A stretch of 64,000 nucleotides of DNA from contig NC_062235.1 of assembly GCF_905475465.1 (NCBI RefSeq), forward strand, positions 6,892,001 to 6,956,000. The letters run 5' to 3'. Origin of the DNA: Pieris napi. Taxonomy: Eukaryota > Arthropoda > Insecta > Lepidoptera > Pieridae. Within the stretch, counting starts at the first letter, position 1; every line of letters begins with the position of its first letter. The notes beneath the pieces were generated by a model. It saw nothing but the letters and a program-made list of their open reading frames with translations, had not been told where the DNA came from and did not search any database. The position numbers and the translations under genes were made by a program. This document shows, piece after piece, positions 10,796 to 23,300 of the stretch.

Positions 10796-11326
10796 TTTAC
10801 ACCGCAAAATCGCACATCCAATTCGACAGTTCGCTGGACACTAAGTTACATATGACATTGGCATTCAGTCTTGACGAGTGACTTGTGACATTTAACATAC
10901 CAATACATTTCCGTGGCTCTTACGAAATAGAGCATAAATCGCATATTTACGCCAGTGGTGACTAGGTTTGTTTTTTTTTTTTGGAAACTGGACATAAGTC
11001 TAAGAAATATTACGCAGTACTTTTATTACCGAACGTCTGTCTGTGCATCTGCAATCTGTGCAAAGCAAACAAATCATTGGATATTGGTATTTAGTAAATT
11101 CGAAAAGGGCACTCGGATAAGATTAATAAGGAAATAGTTAGAATTTAATTAATTAAAATAAATTAATACAGCATACTATTTAGTCAACAGGTAAACGTAC
11201 ACGTATTTTATTACAATGATACAACTTTTAATACGAAGATCTTGCAATAAAGGTTTTGTGGGCATAAAATAAAATAACATTATTTTACAAAATATATTTT
11301 TTAACAATATTTACAAAATTAGACAT
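10796..11326. other. Intergenic region between 5'-nucleotidase-like gene and DHX37 3' end
   Basis: No gene seen. It should hold the promoter of the 5'-nucleotidase-like gene at its left side and the DHX37 3' untranslated region at its right side (- strand AATAAA at 11207-11212, about 115 nt after the stop). No clear TATA box was found. Confidence 0.5.
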
Positions 11327-14300
11327 TCATAGTGGAGGCCAAAACAAGCTGACTTCATTATGGGCAGACTCAGGCAGCCATTTTAAATATTCATCAAGAA
11401 GATCTGAAAAAAAGGTAACATAATAAATAATTTTGCAAAAACAAAAATGGGTTTGCTCTATAGACGAAAAATATGGCACAGAGCGCCCCACGCTTTTTCA
11501 CAATAATACCAGTATTTTTTGTTCATTACCATTTTCAGCCTAAATTAGGAATTATTTTTCACTTTTTAGTTTGATGTGCTTAAAAATCGTGTTTTTTAGT
11601 TTTTTTTAACTATTATTTATTATTTATTTTTTAGTTAAAATTTTTTTTTTTTTTTTTTCGCATTATTGCATTGTCATCGATCTTTGACAGGTGCGCAAAA
11701 TTTGAATAAAATCTGTCCGTTTAAAGTGGGTCAAAATCGAGTCCGAAGGAGTCGGTTACATACATACATATAGGTGAAGCTAATATAAAGCGTGTAAAAA
11801 TGGTTGTTAACTAGGCACGATATTGGCAATAGCGGACCAACTTCAGCTCTACCATAGGTTTGACAAATTAACATTTTACGTCTTTGCCAAGTATTGTATG
11901 AAGTATGTTCAATACTAAGATTTTTTATACAAATATTTGACGCAGACGTTTTGTATTACCGTTTTAAGTTTGATATCAAATTGCTTTAATTGCAGTTACT
12001 ATTATAAAATATAAAATTCACGTACATTTGGATTGTTCCTGCCACATTATCTTGGCCTCATCCCTCGTCCCACAATGCCTGGCAGCGAGGGCTTTAAGCA
12101 GTATCTCAGTTCGTGGCTGCAACTTCGACCAACTTTTGATCATGGTAGAGGGTGGAGATAGAAGGGACGGCGCATACTTCTTTAGTTTAGGAAATACGGA
12201 GCCTTCTAATAGGAATTTGGCGAACCATCTGAAAAATATATAGGATTATTTAACACGTTTTTTTAAATGTTTAGTCTATTATATAAAGTATGTATTACGT
12301 AACGCAATTTTTAAAGATTTTAGCTCCCTCCCCCCCATGTAACGCCCCATAACGTTTTTCTGTACCCCTCCCTCCCTTAACGTTACGTAACATTTAAGTG
12401 ACCATTAAATACACAATCATGTTAAACAATAATACCTTTGTTATTATATTAATTGCGTTTGCAGTTGTAATAAACAAAAAAAGAGATTTTTAAGTTATAT
12501 GTATAACATCCTTTATATGAAAAAACTTTTCTTTGTTTTTAAGTTTTTCTTAAATATAATAAAGTACATATTAAACACATAATATACATAATATCGCTAC
12601 TGTGAAAACTCTGCGAACATATAAATATGTCGATAGTGTTGGAGACAGCATTCAGTAGACGCAACGTCTTTGATAACGGGGATCTGTGGAACAGACTGGT
12701 CTGGCCATTGGTATCGCAAATAACCTTGGCCTTCGCACATATCCCATAGATACAAATCACCCTAAAGATTTTAACACAGTTTAAAGATGTGTAGTCTCAT
12801 ACCTTAAGAGTAAAAGTTTAAACTTTCATTTTGTTATAAATTTTACTTAGTGTGAATTATGAATAATTCAGAGTTAATGTAATTTTTTTTCTTTTTTTTT
12901 TCTTTGGCCATTACTACATTACGCGAGTAACTTAAATGGACCAATAATTCAATAAAAACATCCAGTTCCTAAAACACATATCAGACAGATCTAGATTAGT
13001 TACAACTTACCTATACCGGTCAATTTTATCGGGATAATCAATTTCACTGGATGGCAACTCCCAACAGGCTTTCCCAAAGGTCCCTTTATAATGACCCTTC
13101 ACTCGACCACTCTTCTCATCAAACCTAGGCTCCGGTTCCGACAAGGGCTCTAAAAATTAGAATTATTTCAATAAAGGCAATATTTACTTTAGTTATCCGA
13201 AAAAAATGTTTTTACAAAATTCTGATCACGTAATTTTGTGGCCCTCTAAGGACATTTCTGCCTGATTAATAATTTTTGTTTATAGTCAAGTCTGCCATAA
13301 GTACATTTTTAGGTCGAGTTCTTTTGCAGGTTTACTTAGATATTTTCGATATTTTTTGATTTTTTAAGCCCGTGCCATGAATAATTTTGCCACGTTGAAC
13401 ATCGTCATTTGTATGTACAGCAAGGCCTTATCGACATTGTATAATATAAGAACCCCTCAGCTTTAATAAAATTCCAGATATTATCAAAATCTTCAACAAT
13501 AGAATTTTTTGTCAATAACGTAATTAACTAATATGACCATAAATATTGTGAAAAAGCTTTAATACACGCGGCATGATCCATCGTTCTGTTTGACTAATCA
13601 TATCAAACGAAACGCGCCATCGTATTTATTTCACTTTACTCTGACATATCTATGTTCTTTATAATCGGAAACCTCTTTCGTAAATTCAAAAAATTACAAA
13701 AACGTTGTAAAGAGCACTTTATAAAATGTTACTCACCCAAATTACACAATTGCGGTACATATATAGGAAGCCACTCCGGTTCAATCGCAGCCACATTCCT
13801 CATCACCATCTTTCTCTTTTCTTCTCCTCCAGTCTCATACAACTCCTGGTACACTACCCACTCGGGTATGCTCTTTCGTAATATCGACTCGGAATGTAGA
13901 TGCACTGGTTCTTCAAGTTCACCACAATGGTAGGCGTATTTGTATTTTCTTTTATCTTCACCTAAATATTTAGGTGTCATATAGTATTTGTTTTGGTTTT
14001 GGATTTGATATTCATCCAGGTTTTACAATGTATTGCCAAATCCAATAAGCAACAAAACAATATACATAATACATCATAGACAAAGCATTATATTAGTCTA
14101 TGGCTGCACTTGCGTTATAGATGTTACTAGCCCTTTCCCGCCCGCTTTGCTGGGCGAAATAAATAAAATTTTACGTTTCATTATTATTATTTTTTTCATA
14201 TTTTTATTATTCTTCTTTTTAACTCCCCGCTAAGAAAATTGAAAATTTTCTAAAATTGAGTTTTAACAGATGTTGACGTTTCGAGGTTCTAGGAAGCCTC

Positions 14301-17300
14301 CCCGAATCTTTCCGCGGTGAAGTCCGTATGTATAAATTTTCATAAAAGTAAAACAGCAAAAAATGAAGGAACGTTGGAATAATAAAATGGAAAAATAAAT
14401 AGCCATAAACCATCTAGGAAAAATTTCGCATCGAATGGCAGTAGCTTCATGCCGATACTATCAGTGGTTTAGGCGTGAAGGAGCCTGAAACGAAGACCAT
14501 TTTTATATATATATAATATATATAAAAATGGTGGTTATACACTCGGCGTCAAAAAAATCGCACCTTTCTTAAAATTCGTGTCAAGCGATTATAACTTCTA
14601 AGATCCTTCCTGTACCCTATCATTATTAGTATCATTTAAAAGCTCAATTAATAAGCTTTCAAAAAAATAATCATTTGTTTACGGAAAATCAAAAACCACA
14701 AATCGCCAGCACTTTGATTAAAAAGTGGCGATGTACGCGTTTGGAGGCTCACTAATTGTACCACCCTGGACGCGTATAAAACGAGGGGGTAACAGTCAAT
14801 TATGGGTTATTCGCTATCCAGACGTCACAGAGGTCACTCCTGAAGAGCTTCGATAAGAAAAAGCCCAGTGAAAATGGATACCATGGCAAAGCAGCAGCTC
14901 AAGTGGTGGCCCTACTGCAAATCGGACTACGGCAGGTTGATGTTGCTCGGCAACTGAAAATCAGCCGATTTCGAGTGCAACGGGTATACCAACGGTTCCA
15001 AGAGACTGGAGGTTACATCAGGAGACATGGATCCGGGAGACGTCACTGCACTACCGTCAGAGGTGATCGCTTCATTGTGTCGACGTCTTTGCGGAACCGC
15101 TTCTCCAACGCTGTGGAGTTGCAGCAGCGGCTTTGAGCTACTCGAAGGACAGCTCACAGCGTCTCCACTATCAGAAGAAGGCTGTGAGAGAAGAATTTGC
15201 TGCCCCGGAGAGCTGCTACAGGCCCGCAATTGACTGCCGTCCACCTAACGAAAAGGAAGCGATTTTACGAAACGCACGTGCCGTGGACCTTCGACAGTGG
15301 AGGAATTTCCTGTTCTCCGACGAAACCCGAGTGTGCCTATACACCAACAACATGCGTAAGAGAGTCTACAGGCGACCAGGGAAGCGTTTCACACCAGCCT
15401 GCACCATGGAAACCGTCGGGTATGGAAGAGGATCCTGCATGTTCTAGGGCGGCATTTCTATCGACGGCAAGACAGACCTCGTGTGCGTCTCCAGAGCTGG
15501 AGATGGTCGCGGCCAGGGGTCTCTGACTACCCACCGGTATATCACCGAGGTTTTGGAAGAGGATGTGGTCCCATGTGCAGGTTTTGTCGGCGTCAACTTC
15601 GAGTTCATGCACGACAACGCCCGGTGCGACACAGCCTTGAATGTCAAGGACTACCTGCGTCGAGTTGGCATGAAGGTAATGGACTGGCCAGCAAGAAGCC
15701 CCGACCTCAATCCTATCGAGCACCTCTGGGACGAGCTGAAACGGCGAGTTCGGGCCCGTAATCCAGCTCCTGCCACTCTCGTTGAGCTTCGAGATGCCGT
15801 CATCGAGGAGTGGGACAACATTCCCTAGGAACACGTCGTGACGCTCATCAGGTCCATGACTGACCGCTTGGAAGCTGGTCGGAGGGCTAGAGGAAGCAAC
15901 ACTAGGTTTTAAGACTAATTTTTAAAGATTGTCATTGTTTATTTTTAATTTTTGTATTGTTTCTTTTATTTGTAATTTTGATCAGAATACACATTGTTTC
16001 ACATTTTCACAGAATTTTCTTTTTTTATGGGGGTTGTGGCCAATTTCCCACCGTTTTCAAATAAGGGATTTCATTAGCTTTTAAATGATACTAATAATGA
16101 TAGGGTACAGGAAGGATCTTCGGAGTTATAAGCGCTTGACACGATTTTTAGGAAAGGTGCGATTTTTTTGACGCCAAGTGTATATATATATATAGATTTA
16201 TATTTAATTAACGAATATTCACAAGAGTTATAATTACAACCACAGTGAACGTACTTTTCAAGTACTAAACAATAAATTAAGAGTAAAAGTGTTTGTCTGA
16301 TCGAAGAAGGGTTAGAGAACTCGAAACCTGTTTGGTAGAAAACCTGCTACAATATGGAACATATTAAAAAGTATTAATTGCATCTACATCTCCCGTATAT
16401 ATAAAGAAATATATGTGTCATCGAAATATAATAAAATCCGCAAGGAAATTTATAAACAAATTGATAAACTTACCGAACTCACGCGTAAAAATAATAAGTA
16501 AGCGATAACCCGACATGTGCGCTCTGATTGGTTGAATAAGTCACTAACCTAACCTAACCGTTTAAAATCTTACGCATGGATATCCGTTAGTTATAAATTT
16601 ACCACGAGACGTCGCAATTTGATAAATATTCGAAAATATGGGCGTAAAATAATTCAATTTATCTCTAATTTAGGGTCTGTTTCACAATGTACGGATAAGT
16701 TCTACATAAGTTCCAAATTAGCTATTTATTACTTATTGGTAGGATAAACACTATTTTTGCGTTTCACGACTGTCAGATAGCGCTATTCGTCACATAAAGT
16801 CCATCATAAGTTATGAATCCAATGAATGTCAAATAGCACAATTTATCTTCCAAATAATTTATGTGTTGCATAGCTATTTCACACTTTATTCATACATTGT
16901 GAAACAGACCCTTAGAATCCAACGAAAGTTTATAAATCGTCATAGTCGTAGAATAGTGACGGATCTGACAAATAGTAAACTTTACAGGGCAGCCATTTCA
17001 AAATAATATAATCATGTAAGTTTTTGTCATAACTATTTTAATTCATAATCTGTTATTATGAAAATTGGCATACAAGCAAACAAAAGGGTTTGTTTTGAAA
17101 CAAAATAGAAATTAGAACATTAAATTACACAGTTTTCTAGAAAAATCACATGCTTCTATCAAATCCGTCACTTTCCCGACTGATTAATTTGAAATTTAAA
17201 ACACATGGATTTTTTTTATGTAACGGTATAATAAAGTCAATATAGATATGTAGAAATGATAAAAATGTGTAAAAATGGATATTCTACATCTTTTTATCCA

Positions 17301-20300
17301 AATATGATAAAAAGTGGATTTTGTTTTTTTTTCAAATCCGACATTGTTCTACGATCATGACAAAATTTCCTAGTAAATTTATAAACTTTCGGATTTTTGT
17401 TATCTTCCGGCGTGATATGCCTACAAATTCAAAAGCTTTACCTTCTTTAACTTCATGTAAGCCAATCTTTCTGCCCACTTGGTCTCCCAGCCCACTCAAA
17501 AGCAGCTGCCGCAATAACCTAGCCTGGCTATCTTCTGGCGGTTTCATTTCTGGATCGACAGACACGTTCACGCCAGACACACTTAGATTAATTTCACTTG
17601 TCAACTGTTTCCTGATTTTGCGGATTTCTTTCACGGCCTAAAAATTTATAAACTTGAAGATTTTTAAAGGTAGATATATAGATAAAGGTAGAATAGATAC
17701 TACATAATTAGAATATAACAAAAAATAGATACTTTTATATTGTCTTTCTTATAATTATTTTCTTTGTAACATCAGTCATCACTAAAAATTATCTATGCTG
17801 TTTCCTAATAATAATAGTTTAATCTAGGTCTGCCATAAATAATGCAGAGCTTAAGCTGTTCTGGTGTGTTTAAGCCACAAATATTATCAAGATGATATTT
17901 TATTACATTATTCATTATATTTTATTATATTATGTCTGTAGAAGTTGGTGAGGAAAATTGGGACAAAAATGCACAAGATAGAGAGTATAGTACATGGAGT
18001 CTATACTCTATAAGGCGTCCTTAAAATATAGTTAAGTGTGTGCCTTTTGTAAATATGGATGGAATTTTCAAGGAATAAATGAGGCTTAATTGTTATTATT
18101 CTTATTATGTTATGTCTATAAGTCGAATGAAAAATTACTAGTTTAGTAATGATAACGTAATAATAACATGTAAGTAATAAAATAATTAAAAATAATTTTC
18201 TAAAACGCAAAATACAACATTTATTTTTTTATTTACAAAAACGAACGAACGATCCTATAAATGGCAACTGACGCGCGTACGAGTGTTCTTAAAATATTAT
18301 CAATTACTTGTAAACCATTATTATCATAAATAGCTTGTCTGCTTAATATATTTCTCTTAACTACAAACCTTTTCTCTAAGCCCATATTTGGCACAGAACA
18401 ATTCTTCTTCGCCTTTAACATGGGCAAATTCAGCCGCGCCCACAGCACGTAGTAAAATTCCAGGATCTCCCAATAGCAAAGTGTTGCCAGTAGCAGGCCA
18501 ACTGTCGGGCTTACCACTCATGACCTGTTAAAAAAAAATCTACTTTTAAATTGTAAAAATTTAAGACTCTTGCCATATATGTTGTCAACACGATCGTTTA
18601 AACGTCTTAATAGACTGTGCGATCTAATATTATACTTATTACTGTCGGACTATAATGACGTAACAGTTATGTCAACATAACAAAAAAGGTAATGCTGACA
18701 GACTCGTAACTAATATTTGTCTCCGTATTAACATACGTGACCACCACCGTGACCACGCACGCTGTAAAGCACGCGAAACGTCGGATTTTTTTTTGTTATG
18801 TAAAATAATTATAAGTTTATAATAATACATAACTTAATCCGGTAAAAAAGTGTTTTCTTTAATATGTATTTATTTATTTATAGCCGCACCAACAAAGCCA
18901 CATATAAGAAGTAACAAAAAAAGGAAAGTAACATCTTATATATTTTGTACCCTTGCTTACAATTAATTAGTTTACAAAGATACTTCAAAATAATTGAAAA
19001 AAGTAACGAAGACAAGGATTTTGACAGTTTGAAGGAGAATAATTAACCTTAATTGTTTATCATAATTACGGAGATGGCTGAAAAATAAGGAAATTCTTAC
19101 CTCTGGTACTGTGAGTGCAGCTACCAGCGCAATAGTATAAGGTAGTAAGTTTTGTTGATGACTGAGCGCTAACATTTTTCCATAGCGGGGTAAAAGGGGG
19201 AAAGCTGACACCGCTTTACCTAATGAAGTCACTTTTAATACCTGTAAAGGGGCATACAATTTAATTTGAAACTGGTGCTTTTATGACGTCATTGAATTGA
19301 ATGATATAGCGATTGTCCAACAGGTATTTTCACTTGAGCATTGTGTTGTACGTCAAGCTTCAAATAAAAAAAAAGATTGAACGGCTGTTGAAACTTGATT
19401 AGGTAGGTAGTAAGGTTATAAAATACGAACTTTAGTGTTTCCTGAATTTTTTTTCTGTTTAAAAAAAAGGTTGGCATACAATTTTTTGTGAGATTTTGGT
19501 AAAAAATTGAATACTAAATCGCCAAACAGCACAAAATTTAAACGACTTATAACTGAAACTGAATTACTCAATTATCCTAGTCCAGAATACATTATTAATG
19601 GCATTTTATTTAAAAAAATACACAATTACAATACCTCGTCATCATTCTTGTTCTTCGACACATGCTTTTCTAAAATACCCAAAATTTCTAGGCGTTTCTC
19701 TGCTAACCGTAGTTGAAGTCTATCTGGTGCAGTTGGGAACGGAAAGTTCACAACCTGAAAATATTACTAAATCAATTTCTATATAAATACTATCAACAAT
19801 AAGTCCATTGCAATATTAGTATATAATGAATATAGAATGTTTAAAAAAACCTTTAAGTTCGTCAGATTCCTGTATCTATTTTTTTTCACAGGCAAGTATC
19901 TGATCAGTTTTCTGTGCCTTCTGTCACGCCATCGACTTAGAGTATTTAAAAGCAACGTTAAATCTAAAAAGTCTAGATTAAATTAATTTATTATCACTCC
20001 GCACCCACCACCAAGTAAGTGCGTGCTCCTATTTCACCATGCCTTCTGCTGATAGAGGACAAGTCTTTGTTTTTAATTTATGTTATTATTATTTATTACT
20101 TAAAATGTCATGTGGAACATGGTGTAATGGTTGCAGCTCCTTACAAACGTTGTGTAAAACACAAAACTTGGCGATTAAAAAGAGTGACGGAGAGTTTATT
20201 GCCAGTTCTTCTCTTCCGTTCTACGCCCTTGATTTGAGAACTGGCAGTAAATGTAAAGTTTCATATACATTTCTTTTTTTGACGTTCATAAGTGTACATT

Positions 20301-23300
20301 ACCTTTATGATTATATGATTTTTTACTTTACTTTACAATGCCCTACTTAAGAACAAACGACTTCGAAAATATATGGACAGCATATTACCAAATAATATTT
20401 TTTCAAGGTGTAGTCTCAAAACAGCGTTTTCGTATTGGACTGTGCCGGATTTTCTATACGATGGGACTTTCCAAAAGAGATACATCGAAATAATATTTGA
20501 AGCAAAATATACCTTATCAATGCCCATACACTTCATCTGAAGCAGCAGGTCATCTACTGGTCGCCTGCAAAGATCTGGAGGATGATGAGACGGACAATCG
20601 TGTTGAAACACAGCAGTACTGTATAACCGGTAGGCGTGTCCCGGGCCCGTACGTCCCGCTCGTCCGGCGCGTTGTTCCGCGCTCGCTTGCGACGTCCACA
20701 CTATACGCCAGGCGCTCGCACCCGTTGTATGGTCGTATACCCTAAGGATAAGTGTGTTGGTTTTTTGCATACAATAGCGTGTAGCGAATCGTAGATACGC
20801 ACTAAAATATTTCTAATAAAGTACTTAATTTATTTACTAGGCTTATTACCGGTTTAAAGTAACGCCTCGAACAATGTTAAAATACTATTTTAACATTGTT
20901 CGAGGTTGTTTTATTTAATACTATTTTAATAAGTATATAAGAAAGTTATGTACTCAGGAAATTATAAATTAATCAGCTTAGTAATTTATAAGTTGCCCAA
21001 TTAACAAAGAACCTTCAAGAAAATTCTTGATCTTTAGTGGAGTATTTTAATTTGTCGGTGCACTTAGTACTCTTTATATCCTTGTCTTTACAATTATTTA
21101 AAATAGTAAACATATCCTTGTTACGACATCCGTTCTACAAAATGTATATATAAGGCATTTTATTTTTTTATGTCTGATTCATATATATATAAACTGATAA
21201 CTTCTAAAAATCATATCAAGTACCTGTGTACATGTAAACTGAATGGTCCTTCGATCCGGTAATGAATTAGAACCAATTGATTGGTTCAAAAATGCGGCTG
21301 TTTATACCATTTTTAAAAATAGTTTAGGAATACTTACTTCATTTTCTTTTTCCCTGAGTCAACCACATACTTAATAGCCGGTATGGTAAGAGATGTTTCT
21401 GCCACGTCAGTGCTCACAACGCAAAGACGCGCACCTACTGGCGGCTGTTCGAACACACGAGCTTGTTTCGACGAACTTAACATGGAAAATAGAGGCAACA
21501 CCCAAAGAGGTTGTCTACACGATTTGATTTCAGGTGCTAGGATGTCGTCTTCGATGTCTGAAAAATATAATTTCGAAAGTTAACTTCAGTGGGCAGCTGG
21601 TTTCATGTGGTGGTAATATTTCGTATTCGACCCTAACGTCCAATAATGAAAATAGCACTATGATGTTCATTTGCCTAGTTCATTGGTTTAGGTACACATT
21701 TTCAATAAGAAAACCTCAAGAGACTCAAGCTTACAAGCTCAAAAATGTTAAAAAAAATAAGACATATAACATAAGGGAGCATACGGGCGGATTAATGAAA
21801 AGGTGAAATGTTTAGGTTATCGTTTCAAATTTTTCGTACTAAATTTCTTACTATATATATTATAATCAAAAATGTAAATTGTACACCTTACATAACATAA
21901 AATATGGATATAAGATTCTATGTGTAATGCACTTTAAATAAATATTTCCTCTTTTTTTGACGGTAATGCCTAGTTAAAGAGTTAACTAAACATAAATAAA
22001 TAAATCAATGGCGCTACAACCTTTTTAGGTCTTGGCCTCAGATTTCTGTATGTGTTTCATGATCATTTAATAGGCAAGTAGGTGATCAGCCTTCTGACGC
22101 ACGCCGTTGACTTTTTGGGTCTAAGGCGAACCCGTTTCCTCACGATGTTTTCCTTCACCATTCGAGCGAATGTTAAATGCGCACATACAAAGAAAGTCTA
22201 TTGGTGCACAGCTAGGGATTGAACCCACGACCTCAGGGATGAGAGTCGCACGCTGAAGCCTTAAGGCCAACACTGCTCTATTAACTAAACACTGTATAGA
22301 CTAAAATATACTCCCCGCGTACAATAATAATAAATATGTAGATTTTTCCTTACCTGAATCACTCAAGTGACCCTCACTGTCATCATCGTGACCGACCAAA
22401 TCTGCCTGGCCATCATCTTCTGGTATATCATAATCGTCCAAATTTATTTTTGGTAACTCCTTTGATTTCTTTTTTGCCTTCTTTCTTGCTTTTCTTGCTC
22501 GCTTCATTTCTTTTTCTACCTAAAATTACATAAGGAATATTGGAGTGATCGAAACGGTTCGATTGCTTACAGCTTTCCGTCTTCTTCAAACTTTATTGAC
22601 CACGTGTAATACCTTTTCAGAATCCCTATTAAATGCGCCAAAACTTGTAGTACAGGGTCACTTTTCGGTGGAGTAATTTTTTTTCACAGTGGGGTCCAAA
22701 GTAAAGAAAAATTTATGATTTGAAAAAAATTTATATCGTATCACTTAATATTATCTTGAATACATTCAATAAATAACTATAAATAGTATGTCTAACGCAA
22801 GAACTCATCAGTACCAATCTAGTGTATATAATGAGAAAGATACAGGATGTAGATATTTTCGAATTTTAAGAAGAATTAGTAAAAAAAAGTCAATTTTCAT
22901 ATAAAAACCAAAATAAATCATAACTCTGCAGGGGTTGACCTTAGAGACCTCTCGTAGAACAATTTTTTGCCGCTGATGACCTCATCTATCCCCTATTTGC
23001 GTTTGATCCACGACTTTTTGGCCACCCTGTATAGGTAGAAAAAAAAAATATTACACAGTACCACATTTTGAAAGCAAGCAATTACCTCATCATCATCAGA
23101 CTCTATGTCTTCTGGTTCAGAATCCAGAGCCGTATCTGTTTCGGCGACCGGTTTCTTTGTTATTAATTTGGAGTAATCGACATCTTTCTTGTACGGGAAC
23201 GACGCTTTTAACTTACGCACTAAATAGTTGACCTGAAGGTGAAACGTCAAAAAGACCTTGATTAGAAAACACGCATAACATCCAGTTAAATTAAAAATCG

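Noticed and set aside
15337..15834. 165-codon frame on the - strand inside the Tc1-like element
   Set aside because: Antisense of the transposase, whose DDE motifs lie on the + strand.
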